Assembly (NCBI RefSeq): GCF_000144405.1
Contig: NC_014371.1
Span: 62,001-126,000, forward strand
Length of the DNA: 64,000 nucleotides
Source: Prevotella melaninogenica ATCC 25845
Lineage (GTDB): Bacteria; Bacteroidota; Bacteroidia; Bacteroidales; Bacteroidaceae
Reading direction: 5' to 3'
Part shown: positions 46,472 to 54,061 of the stretch, in pieces
Position numbering within the stretch: the first letter of the stretch is position 1
How the letters are laid out: each line of letters starts with the position of its first letter
The notes under the pieces: model-generated
The model's database searches: none
Told to the model about the DNA's origin: nothing
Seen by the model: only the letters and a program-made list of their open reading frames with translations
Translations under genes and position numbers: made by a program

Positions 46472-47740
46472 ATGGGACAATTCATAACAATAAGTATTGT
46501 GGTATTCCTTATCACCATCCTTGTGTTGGTGATTCTCCTGCTTGTGTCTAAGAAGTATCTCAGTCCAAGCGGAAAGGTAAAGATAACAATTAACGGTGAT
46601 AAGGAGATGACCGTTGATCAGGGTAGCTCAGTTCTGTCTACGCTGAATGAGAACGGTGTGTTCCTCCCTTCTGCTTGTGGTGGTAAGGGTAGCTGTGGCC
46701 AGTGTAAGTTGCAGGTAGTAGAAGGTGGCGGTGAGATTCTCGATTCAGAGCGTCCTCACTTTAGCCGTAAGGATGTTAAAGATCATTGGCGTCTCGGATG
46801 TCAATGTAAGGTGAAGGGTGATATGTCACTCAAGGTTCCTGAGTCTGTCATGGGCGTTAAGGAGTGGGAGTGTACTGTTATCTCTAATAAGAATGTGTCA
46901 AGCTTTATCAAGGAGTTCAAAGTTGCCTTGCCTCCTGGTGAGCATATGGACTTCATTCCAGGTTCTTACGCACAGATTTCTATTCCAGCTTACGACTGCA
47001 TTGACTATGATAAGGACTTCGATAAGAACGATATCGGTGAGGAATACCTCGGTCCTTGGAAGCAGTTTAACCTCCTTTCTCTGAAGGGAAAGAATCCAGA
47101 GCCAACTGTTCGTGCTTACTCTATGGCGAACTATCCAGCTGAGGGTGACATCATCACACTGACTGTTCGTATTGCAACACCTCCATTCTTGCCACGTCCG
47201 CAGGTTGGTTTCCAGAACGTACCAACTGGTATTGGTTCTACTTACATCTTCTCTCTTAAGGAGGGTGATAAGGTGATGATGAGCGGTCCTTATGGCGACT
47301 TCCATCCTAACTTCACTTCTGGTAAGGAGATGATTTGGATTGGTGGTGGTGCTGGTATGGCTCCTTTGCGTGCGCAGATTATGCACATGACAAAGACCCT
47401 TCACACTCGCGACCGTGAGATGCACTTCTTCTATGGTGCGCGTTCACTCAGTGAGGCATTCTTCCTTGAAGACTTCTGGGAGCTTGAGAAGGAATATCCT
47501 AACTTCCATTTCCACCTTTCTCTCGACCGTCAAGACCCTAAGGCTGATGAGGCTGGTGTGAAGTATTACACTGGTTTTGCAGTAAACTGCATCCGTGATG
47601 AGTATCTAAAGGATCACGAGGCACCAGAGGATTGTGAGTATTATCTCTGTGGACCTCCAATGCTTATCAAGACAGTTACAGATTATCTTGACAGCATCGG
47701 TGTTGATCAGGATGCAATCATGTACGATAACTTCGGATAA
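46472..47740 (+). CDS. nqrF: Na+-translocating NADH:quinone reductase subunit F
   Basis: 422 residues, electron-input subunit. N-terminal anchor helix, then a 2Fe-2S ferredoxin domain with Cys69, Cys75, Cys78 and Cys110 ([11 protein letters not shown] and RLGCQC), an FAD domain with RAYSMANYP, and a NADH domain with [28 protein letters not shown] and YYLCGPPML. Ends [12 protein letters not shown], a typical C-terminus. Followed by a terminator after about 20 bp. Confidence 0.97.
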   Translation: MGQFITISIVVFLITILVLVILLLVSKKYLSPSGKVKITINGDKEMTVDQGSSVLSTLNENGVFLPSACGGKGSCGQCKLQVVEGGGEILDSERPHFSRKDVKDHWRLGCQCKVKGDMSLKVPESVMGVKEWECTVISNKNVSSFIKEFKVALPPGEHMDFIPGSYAQISIPAYDCIDYDKDFDKNDIGEEYLGPWKQFNLLSLKGKNPEPTVRAYSMANYPAEGDIITLTVRIATPPFLPRPQVGFQNVPTGIGSTYIFSLKEGDKVMMSGPYGDFHPNFTSGKEMIWIGGGAGMAPLRAQIMHMTKTLHTRDREMHFFYGARSLSEAFFLEDFWELEKEYPNFHFHLSLDRQDPKADEAGVKYYTGFAVNCIRDEYLKDHEAPEDCEYYLCGPPMLIKTVTDYLDSIGVDQDAIMYDNFG

Positions 47741-47760
47741 TTCAATATCCTATTCATATA

Positions 47761-47794
47761 AAGCGAGGAACCTTATTGGGCTCCTCGCTTTTTT
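47761..47794 (+). terminator. Intrinsic terminator of the nqr operon
   Basis: AAGCGAGGA (47761-47769) pairs with TCCTCGCTT (47782-47790), followed by a T run, 20 bp past the nqrF stop. Confidence 0.85.
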
Positions 47795-47910
47795 GTTTTG
47801 AGTAGACTGAAAAAGTAAAAGGACTTTTGTAAGAATAAAAGGGTACAAGTGTAAAGTGATTATTAGAATACATGAAACTAAAAAAGTTGACAAATCTTTT
47901 TAACAGAATA

Positions 47911-47942
47911 TTTTGTATTTTAAAATATAATTAGTACTTTTG
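47911..47942 (+). promoter_or_regulatory. Bacteroidota promoter of a candidate non-coding RNA
   Basis: -33 TTTTG at 47911-47915 and -7 TACTTTTG at 47935-47942, 19 bp apart. The predicted RNA start is about 47949. The first ATG of a long reading frame is 440 bp away. Confidence 0.65.
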
Positions 47943-47948
47943 CAGTGA

Positions 47949-48265
47949 CAGACGGTTACCGGCTTGTTCAGACATATTGGAATTGAGCATGAGACTTCAT
48001 ACTATGTATAGTAAATAGTCCACAGCTCGAAAAGGACGTTTACAGACGTTATCTTTTGGTCCTCAAACTTCGCAAATTTGACCAAAACCCAAAAGAGATA
48101 CGGCAACGGAAACGTTCACGTTAGTTGTATTATTTCTATGTCGTTTATGGCATTGATTATAATATCGTATTGACGTGGGCTTCTTGCGTTGCCTATCCTT
48201 TGGGTTAGGCAATGCGAAGGCCTGAGGACTGGGATAGGTAAGTGAAGACTCCCACGTCTTTTTTT
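47949..48265 (+). ncRNA. Candidate structured non-coding RNA (about 315 nt) with intrinsic terminator
   Basis: Between a good promoter and a T7 terminator, nearly every stretch folds. Hairpin 1 is nested: GAGC 47985-47988 with GCTC 48025-48028, GACT with AGTC, and TACTA with TAGTA around a TGTA loop. Hairpin 2: AAAAG-GACGT with ACGTT...CTTTT (48030-48057). Hairpin 3: TTTTGGTC 48054-48061 with GACCAAAA 48080-48087. TCTTTTGG 48052-48059 can instead pair with CCAAAAGA 48089-48096, so alternative folds exist. Hairpin 4 is 48098-48130. The terminal domain GACGTGGG 48172-48179 / CCCACGTC 48251-48258 encloses a strong hairpin (48183-48219) and ends in seven T. I checked for RNase P, tmRNA and SRP RNA signatures by eye and found none. 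A 6S-like RNA or a long attenuating leader for the genes downstream remain possible. A nine-codon reading frame starts at 47989 but may be chance. Confidence 0.6.
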
Positions 48266-48391
48266 AATTCACCTAAATTTCGGACCTTGCTGCAGGAGAG
48301 AGGCATAAGAATATTTCACTTCCATATTCTCGTGTCCTTTAAACAACTTGCCTATACTTGGGAGTGGTAAGGCTAATAAAAACTTACATAT

Positions 48392-48976
48392 ATGAAGCGA
48401 ATTTTATTTTTTATTGTGATGACTTTGTGTGCTATGACTACATTTGCACAGGAGACAAAAGAACAAATCCAGAAAAGCGAAGAACGCGCCAAGAACCTAC
48501 AAATCTTACTGGACAAGTATTCTGACACAAATTGTGGAGACGGAATCATTGATGGCTTTGGTAATTCCGTTCGCGATGCAGCGGTATTGGCGATTGCAAA
48601 CAGTGTGAAGCTAGAGGGTCTTTATTATCGCCAGATTGGGCAGACAAAGGATGGAGTAACAGACGTTACTATCGTAAAGCCAAAATTGGAAGATTGGACA
48701 GAGCTACTGACAACGGTTACAGGTGAAGCTGCATCTGTTAAAAATGCTGTAGATAATGCAAAAGCTGCAGGTGAGCAGATGAAGCAAATAGCAGAAAATG
48801 CAAAAAACAATAAGAATCCAATGAAGATGGCCAAACTTGCAAAGATGGCTAAGGGAGCTGGTGTTGTTATGGAATTTGGCAATGCAGCAACCCCTATTCT
48901 TTTAGAAGAAAGTGCTGAGCAGGTAAAAGCCGTTCAGAAAATCATAGAAACGATAAAGTCTGGTAAGAATTTATAA
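48392..48976 (+). CDS. Exported hypothetical protein, first gene of CsgG-like operon
   Basis: 194 residues with a signal peptide ending MTTFAQ. The mature protein is helical and Ala/Lys-rich, with ETKEQIQKSEERAKNLQILLDKYSD at the start and KAAGEQMKQIAENAKNNKNP-type helices later, and a central stretch (DAAVLAIANSVKLEGLYYRQ). No family recognised. Its stop overlaps the ATG of the next gene by one base, so the two are translationally linked. Probably periplasmic or surface associated. Confidence 0.7.
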   Translation: MKRILFFIVMTLCAMTTFAQETKEQIQKSEERAKNLQILLDKYSDTNCGDGIIDGFGNSVRDAAVLAIANSVKLEGLYYRQIGQTKDGVTDVTIVKPKLEDWTELLTTVTGEAASVKNAVDNAKAAGEQMKQIAENAKNNKNPMKMAKLAKMAKGAGVVMEFGNAATPILLEESAEQVKAVQKIIETIKSGKNL

Positions 48977-49794
48977 TGAGGTGTTTTATACTCTCAGTCA
49001 TCTTTCTGCTCGTGTATGGCACAAACTGTCATGCACAGGCAGAAAGCAGACCTGTCGTTGGTGTAGCAGAGTTTACTTGCGACGAAAAAAGTCCTTATAC
49101 GAGGTTAGTGACCGAAAAAGTTGTGGAAATGCTAACTAACACTCATCGATTTATTGTTGTTGACAGGACCAGTCGTGATAAAGTAGAAGAAGAACTTGAG
49201 CTACAGAAAAGTGAAGCTTTTTTGGATAGTAAGAATCTTGTGCAGCAAGACGCAGCACTTGGTGCTAGCATGCTAGTAACAGGGCATATTGTTAAGATAC
49301 CTGTTTATCGCGTTCTTAATGGTGATGGAACTGTAAGAGGTTACAAAGCAAGTGTTGCCTTTCAGTTGAAAGTTGTAGAAGTGTCTACTGGTATTAGCAA
49401 TGAGGCGCAGAGTTTTCAAGGAAAAACTAGCAAAGAAATGCTTTCTCCAGAAAGTGCTGTCACTGCTGCAATGCAATCAATTAAAGATGACATTTATGAG
49501 TATTTCCGAATCAACTTCCCCCTCACAGCAAAGGTTGTTAAGGTTCTAGACAAGAAGACGCTTGTCATTAATGCTGGTAAAGAGACTGGCGTGAAAGTTG
49601 GGGATAAATTCATGGTCCAAATAATAGAACTACTTGACGGCAAACCATACCCGTCTGATATAGGAACGATAACTGTAAAGAAACAATCTGGAGCCTCTTT
49701 CTCCGAATGTGACGCTACATCCAAAATAATATCAGCAATCAACTCTGCACAGCAAGGTGCGGTTATTCAATGTAGTTTAATCATAAAGAAGTAG
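48976..49794 (+). CDS. CsgG-like exported protein
   Basis: 272 residues. Signal peptide ending NCHAQA; no lipobox Cys at the cleavage point, unlike curli CsgG lipoprotein. The following domain (RPVVGVAEFTCDEKSPYTRLVTEKVVEMLTNTHRFIVVDRTSRDKVEEELELQKS) has the FGxxxA-style pattern and R-F-x-V-V-D-R of CsgG/TolB-N-like proteins, then ALGASMLVTGHIVKIPV. A C-terminal beta domain (about 190-272: AKVVKVLDKKTLVINAGKETGVKVGDKFMV) resembles the flagellar-assembly/S1-like barrel common behind CsgG domains in Bacteroidetes. Probably periplasmic or outer-membrane associated. Confidence 0.75.
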   Translation: MRCFILSVIFLLVYGTNCHAQAESRPVVGVAEFTCDEKSPYTRLVTEKVVEMLTNTHRFIVVDRTSRDKVEEELELQKSEAFLDSKNLVQQDAALGASMLVTGHIVKIPVYRVLNGDGTVRGYKASVAFQLKVVEVSTGISNEAQSFQGKTSKEMLSPESAVTAAMQSIKDDIYEYFRINFPLTAKVVKVLDKKTLVINAGKETGVKVGDKFMVQIIELLDGKPYPSDIGTITVKKQSGASFSECDATSKIISAINSAQQGAVIQCSLIIKK

Positions 49795-49796
49795 CT

Positions 49797-50690
49797 ATGG
49801 AAAAAAGACTTATACTCTTACTGACTATCTTGTCTCTCTGTCTTCCATATACGTATGCGCAAGAATTGACATCAAAAGTAGAGAACATCGCAACCGCAAA
49901 ACCAAAAATAATGGTAATTCCCTACACACATCAAGGGGAAGATATACGCATGGTGCTGGAAAGTGATGTCAACAAACGCATTGCTCTAACGAAGATAAAA
50001 GAGGCATTTGACCTGCGAGGATATACAACCGTTGATTTCTTCGGACGCGTGAAGGCTCTGTCTAAAGCTAACGCATTAGGAAGCAATCAACAACAAGACG
50101 CAAAGTCGCTTATCATACAACAATCTGGAGCTGATATATACGTTGAAGCTGAAATCAGTATTCTCGACTCGCCAACGGGCAATTCCGTAAAGATTATCAT
50201 GTCGGGATATGATATTTCAACAGGAAACTCACTAGCAAATGCCGTGTGCGAAAGTGGAAAATTTTATACTGATGATTACGGTAAACTGGCTTCAAGAGCG
50301 ACTGACACAGGTATCGATGTTTTCCTTAACTCTATGCAGAACAAACTTATGGATATGGCAGAGAACGGACAATCAATCAGTCTTACAATCGGATTTGCTC
50401 AGAACTCTATGCTGTCCATGTCTACAGAAGTAGGGGATGAAAGACTTCCATTATCTGATGATATTGAAATGTTCGTTGCAGGAAATAGTTATAAGGAAAA
50501 TTATCACATACAGGGAACAAGCGACAAGCAAATGATTTTTGATGACATACGTATCCCACTCACGGACGTCGAAGGCAGAACTTTTAACGCTAATAAATTC
50601 GGATTAAAACTCCTACAATACTTCCGCTCAAGGAATATTAAGATTGAAAGATCCATTAGCAACAACATGATTGTAATCACTATAAAATAA
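49797..50690 (+). CDS. Exported protein, DUF6175-like
   Basis: 297 residues. Signal peptide ending LPYTYAQ. The motif KPKIMVIPYTHQGEDIRMVLESDVNKRIALTKIKEAFDLRGYTTVDF resembles the N-terminus of DUF6175 proteins of Bacteroidetes, which co-occur with CsgG-like genes; I state this from memory with moderate confidence. QQSGADIYVEAEISILDSPTGNSVKIIMSGYDISTGNSLA is similar in plan to the CsgG-like neighbour (a TolB-N/CsgG-like fold). It starts 2 bp after the CsgG-like gene ends. Confidence 0.65.
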   Translation: MEKRLILLLTILSLCLPYTYAQELTSKVENIATAKPKIMVIPYTHQGEDIRMVLESDVNKRIALTKIKEAFDLRGYTTVDFFGRVKALSKANALGSNQQQDAKSLIIQQSGADIYVEAEISILDSPTGNSVKIIMSGYDISTGNSLANAVCESGKFYTDDYGKLASRATDTGIDVFLNSMQNKLMDMAENGQSISLTIGFAQNSMLSMSTEVGDERLPLSDDIEMFVAGNSYKENYHIQGTSDKQMIFDDIRIPLTDVEGRTFNANKFGLKLLQYFRSRNIKIERSISNNMIVITIK

Positions 50691-50696
50691 AACTCC

Positions 50697-51614
50697 ATGA
50701 ATATCCGTAAATTATATGTCATCACAGCACTATTTATTGCTGTTATTAGCAGTGCTCATGCGCAAGGAATCGAGATTGGTTTTGTCATACCAACAAATCA
50801 AGATGAAATAAGCGTGAATACGGCAAGGATACTTCGCAGTAGAATACTTCCTGCATTTACAGCAGAAGGTATCGAGACATCAGAAGTTAGTTCCATCGCC
50901 ATTAAGCCCGAGCTTAGTTTCACAAACTACCAAGAGGCCGAAGGAGGAATGAGGAATATTCATACCTCAGAAGTACAAATAAACCTTATCTGTCAGAATC
51001 TGATTACAGGAACAGTGTTTGCCAGTCGAACATTCAGCCTACAAGGGCAGGGTTACTCCGCTGATGATCTCGTTAAAAGTGCGTTCTCACAAATAAAGCT
51101 GGACGACGAGAATGTAAGATTATTCCTACATACGGCAAAGAGGCAGATATTAAGTTACTATTCAAGGAATCTGCGAGCAGTACTTGATAGGGCACACACC
51201 TATGCCCAGCTTCACCAGTACGAAGAAGCGTTATCTCTGCTCTTCTCTTGTCCATCCACATTAGCCAATTACAATAGTGTAAATACTGCTATCAGCAACA
51301 TCTACAAACAATACCAAAGAAATGAGTGTGGCAACCTTTTACTACAAGCACAAACTGAATATTCTAATGGCAATTACGAAGCGTGCGCTGAAATGCTCAA
51401 ACAAATAGATACAACAAGTCCCTGTGCAACAGAGGCAAAGACTTTATGTCAGCGCATTAAGCAATCGCGAGATACAGAAGCGAAACAAATTATTGCATTA
51501 ATCGAGAATCAGGCAAAAAGGGAAGCTGACTTAGAGAAACAAAGAATAAAAGCGGCTAGAGATATTGCTGTTGCATATTACAAACAACACACTAACTTAG
51601 TTCTAATATTCTAA
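50697..51614 (+). CDS. Exported TPR-like protein, last gene of CsgG-like operon
   Basis: 305 residues. Signal peptide ending ISSAHAQ. The N-terminal half (about 25-150) is a beta-alpha domain (GIEIGFVIPTNQDEISVNTARILRSRI). The C-terminal half (about 155-290) has helix pairs of TPR type (LDRAHTYAQLHQYEEALSLLFSCP and LLLQAQTEYSNGNYEACAEMLKQI) and ends in a charged helix. It starts 6 bp after the DUF6175-like gene. The operon of four exported proteins suggests a periplasmic complex. Function unknown. The 390-bp gap after it shows no gene; a hydrophobic 62-codon frame on the minus strand there is unconvincing. Confidence 0.7.
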   Translation: MNIRKLYVITALFIAVISSAHAQGIEIGFVIPTNQDEISVNTARILRSRILPAFTAEGIETSEVSSIAIKPELSFTNYQEAEGGMRNIHTSEVQINLICQNLITGTVFASRTFSLQGQGYSADDLVKSAFSQIKLDDENVRLFLHTAKRQILSYYSRNLRAVLDRAHTYAQLHQYEEALSLLFSCPSTLANYNSVNTAISNIYKQYQRNECGNLLLQAQTEYSNGNYEACAEMLKQIDTTSPCATEAKTLCQRIKQSRDTEAKQIIALIENQAKREADLEKQRIKAARDIAVAYYKQHTNLVLIF

Positions 51615-52004
51615 TCTATTGGTGTCCGATAAAACTTTTTGGGTTATCTGTGTTAGATAAAATAGACTTAAGCCTATGATTTCATTAATTTATCTGGTTA
51701 TTATAGGGATTTCCATGTCAATATAGGCACATTTTATAATGCTTATAGTTTGAAACTGAAAACCAAGCCCCTGGATGAGTAAAACGGCTGCAATACCGAT
51801 GGATAAGGAGATACAGAGTTTTCTGTTTATTTTTACCGGACAGCAATAATAAAATATAAAACAACTTTCCCAAAGCAATGAAGAAACAGCGATGATGAAT
51901 AATCGTTGATACGGATTCGCTAACAGTCTATATTGGCGAATCTATATATAATAGTGAAGTCTGCTAATTGTGATTGATGCTACAAATAGCAGACTTTGAC
52001 TATA

Positions 52005-52913
52005 TTATGGTTGTCTCCAAAGTGGTTCGTTTTCCCATTCTTGTGGGAAGCCAAGTGCATTCAAATCTATCTCTGGATAATTCGCAAAAAGCGTTTTTAT
52101 TTTTTGGAACATTTCATTGTTTGGAGAGATGATATTCAAGAAATACTTGATGATACATATATTATAGTATACACGAAGTGAATCTGTTTGAAGTGTAATC
52201 CATGGATGAGTCATCTTTTTAGGGGACATTGGACGGATTGTATTTTGCTTGTTCCACACACGTGAGTGGTGGCAACATGTATTTCTTGTCAGAGTTACAA
52301 TGGTCAACCAAGATTCGAAAGGTGCTATTTGTAGTCCAAATGATTGGGAGATCTTTTTCTTGATTTTCTTGTCCTTGATGTTGTTGTATATGTTTGTGAT
52401 GATTCCAAATGGAAGTACTTCTGAAACAATCCATGCTGGTGGGTATGGGTCTGAATATGTTTTCTTAAAATGGATGATGAAGTCCTCTTTTGATTTGTAA
52501 AGCTCCTGATTTATTAAGTTCATTGTTTTTTGAAACTTGGACGAGTTGACAAAGTTTGCAGAATCTGTCATCCAGAAAGGATTTCCTGTAATAAAACTGC
52601 CTATGTTGACAATTACACTGCGAACAGCAACTTCTATCTTTTCAAGTTCGTTGAATAGCAAAAGACGTAACTTCTTGTCAAACCGATATAGCATCATTAC
52701 TTTGCTAAATGTTGCACCTCGTTTGTACAAATGATGTTCTTTTGGTATCTCAAGCAATGGATGCATATAAGCAGACAGACGATAATAACCGATATGCTCT
52801 AAGTAGTGTTCTGCCTTCAAAGTATCGGGAATATAAAGACCTCTTAATTGTAGTAAAGAAACAAGGTCGTGGGGTGATGTATAGCTTTTGCCGAAAGGTA
52901 TTGTGTTTGTCAT
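52005..52913 (-). CDS. Abi_2 (AbiD/AbiF) family abortive-infection protein with HEPN RX4H motif
   Basis: 302 residues. Hallmarks of PF07751: the N-terminal wedge FGKSYTSPHDLVSLLQLRG, then YYRLSAYMHPL (43-53), RFDKKLRLLLFNELEKIEVAVRS (77-99) and the C-terminal RNTCCHHSRVWN (210-221), in which R210-x4-H215 is the catalytic pattern of HEPN RNases. Family members cause abortive phage infection and are regarded as relatives of Cas13. Monocistronic, with no other phage-defence gene adjacent. Upstream a promoter (52977-53008) and a terminator-like hairpin (52921-52966) lie directly before its start codon, so expression depends on readthrough or another start, and a short RNA is made from the same promoter. 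Confidence 0.88.
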   Translation of the reverse strand: MTNTIPFGKSYTSPHDLVSLLQLRGLYIPDTLKAEHYLEHIGYYRLSAYMHPLLEIPKEHHLYKRGATFSKVMMLYRFDKKLRLLLFNELEKIEVAVRSVIVNIGSFITGNPFWMTDSANFVNSSKFQKTMNLINQELYKSKEDFIIHFKKTYSDPYPPAWIVSEVLPFGIITNIYNNIKDKKIKKKISQSFGLQIAPFESWLTIVTLTRNTCCHHSRVWNKQNTIRPMSPKKMTHPWITLQTDSLRVYYNICIIKYFLNIISPNNEMFQKIKTLFANYPEIDLNALGFPQEWENEPLWRQP

Positions 52914-52920
52914 ATAATAT

Positions 52921-52970
52921 TAAAAACGACCCGCACATTTGAGCATCGTTGAGAGGCTTGGCGGGTTCTA
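52921..52970 (-). ncRNA. Candidate short RNA/attenuator immediately upstream of the abi gene
   Basis: On the minus strand, transcription from the box at 52977-52984 would begin near 52970. ACCCGC (52961-52966) pairs with GCGGGT (52929-52934) over a 26-nt loop and is followed by CG and five T (52922-52926), an intrinsic terminator ending 8 bp before the abi ATG. The heptamer CGATGCT occurs twice, near the 5' end and inside the loop. This layout, promoter then short RNA then abi, suggests an RNA antitoxin or attenuator; that is inference. Confidence 0.55.
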
Positions 52971-52976
52971 GCATCG

Positions 52977-53008
52977 CAAATGTACAAATATTAGTTGGAT
53001 AATACAAG
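52977..53008 (-). promoter_or_regulatory. Promoter of the abi-linked short RNA
   Basis: Minus strand -7 TACATTTG at 52977-52984 and CTTG at 53005-53008 in the -33 position, 20 bp apart. Confidence 0.55.
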
Positions 53009-53133
53009 CTTTTTGTAGAAAAAAAGGTGTTTGTTTAGTCGTATTTAAATACGTTATGGATGCAAAGAACAAATAATAAAGAATGTATATGTATAACAAA
53101 GTGTAAACATATTTCTTCCCTTAAAATTTTATT

Positions 53134-53243
53134 GATGCTCTTTTGGCTTCGAAAAGACGCCCTTTTGGCTTGCAAAAGATGCCCTTTAAGGCCCTTACTA
53201 ACGCCCTTTTGAAGGCTAATTAAGCACCTTTTGAAAAGCATCT
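53134..53243 (+). repeat. Five-module 22-bp-period intergenic element, copy F
   Basis: Modules start at 53134, 53156, 53178, 53200 and 53222. Heads are GATGCTCTTTTGG, GACGCCCTTTTGG, GATGCCCTTTAAGG, AACGCCCTTTTGAAG and AAGCACCTTTTGAAA. The tail (CACGCTGATATCAAATAAC) is diverged. It lies in the 1148-bp gap between abi and fbp. Confidence 0.88.
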
Positions 53244-53391
53244 CAGTAACACGCTGATATCAAATAACTTATGAAGGTATAAAGATCACAGGCTTTCTGG
53301 CTCTTTACCTGACTTTTATTTGACTATTTTGTAATTATATTTCAAGATAGCAAACATTAAGATTTAAAGTTTAGACATCAATGGTTAATAT

Positions 53392-53427
53392 AAAAAAACT
53401 CACACAGAGGAGTGTACTCTGTGTGAG
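53392..53427 (-). terminator. Hairpin terminator downstream of the fbp-side repeats
   Basis: Perfect 11-bp arms CTCACACAGAG (53399-53409) and CTCTGTGTGAG (53417-53427), with a run of seven A (53392-53398) giving poly-U on the minus strand. It may end the fbp transcript after it crosses the tandem repeats. Confidence 0.6.
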
Positions 53428-53489
53428 GTTTAATTCAATTCATAATTCTTAATTGATAATTCTGATTACCGATGTGGGAAAGTTCAAAG

Positions 53490-54056
53490 CAATAAACTCT
53501 AATTATCAAGTTCAATGTCCAAACTTCAAATTCAAAGGGACTACGAATTACGCAAATTGCACGAATCATTTAGTAATAAGCATTCGTGTCATTAGTGCTA
53601 TCGTAGTTGTTCAAAGTTCAAATCATAATATTCAAAGTTCAAACTTCAAATTCAATGGGACTACGAATTACGCAAATTGCACGAATCACTTAGCAATAAG
53701 CATTCGTGTCATTAGTGCTATTCGTAGTTGTTCAATGTTCGTAGTTCTAATCATCAAGTTCAATGTCCAAACCTCAAATTCAAAGGGACTACAAATTACA
53801 CGTATTGCACGAATAAGTAGGCAACAAGCATTCGTGTCATTAGTGCTATTCGTAGTTGTTCGAAATTCAAATCATAATATTCAAAGTTCAAACCTCAATG
53901 TTCAAAGGACAAGAGATTCTAATCATAAAGTTCAAAGTTCAAACTTCAATGTTCAAAGGACAAGAGGTTCTAATCATAAAGTTCAAAGTTCAAACCTCAA
54001 TGTTCAAAGGACAAGAGGTTCTAATCATAAAGTTCAAACCTCAATGTTCAAAGGTC
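53490..54056. repeat. Two-tier tandem repeat tract downstream of fbp
   Basis: First tier: three units of about 120-129 bp. The word GGGACTAC occurs at 53536, 53656 and 53785, and ATTCGTGTCATTAGTGCTA at 53582, 53702 and 53830. Second tier: units of 51 bp with TTCAAAGGACAAGAG at 53901, 53952 and 54003, plus a partial unit near 54045. GTTCAAA words run throughout. Long frames (for example 53453-54151) stay open through it, but the predicted peptide only mirrors the DNA repeat and overlaps the fbp 3' end antisense. Confidence 0.8.
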
Positions 54057-54061
54057 AGTGT

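Noticed and set aside
46898..47425. 175-codon frame antisense to nqrF
   Set aside because: Opposite a gene with intact cofactor motifs and no recognisable protein features.
47949..48265. tmRNA, RNase P RNA or SRP RNA
   Set aside because: None of the universally conserved signatures (RNase P GAGGAAAGTCC, tmRNA CCA end and tag frame, SRP GGAA apical loop context) was found by eye.
51690..51878. 62-codon hydrophobic frame in the gap before abi
   Set aside because: AT-rich low-complexity translation, no promoter or homology; hydrophobicity follows from T-rich codons.
53490..54056. CRISPR-like array
   Set aside because: Units are 120 and 51 bp, contiguous, and have no unique spacers; no cas genes are near.
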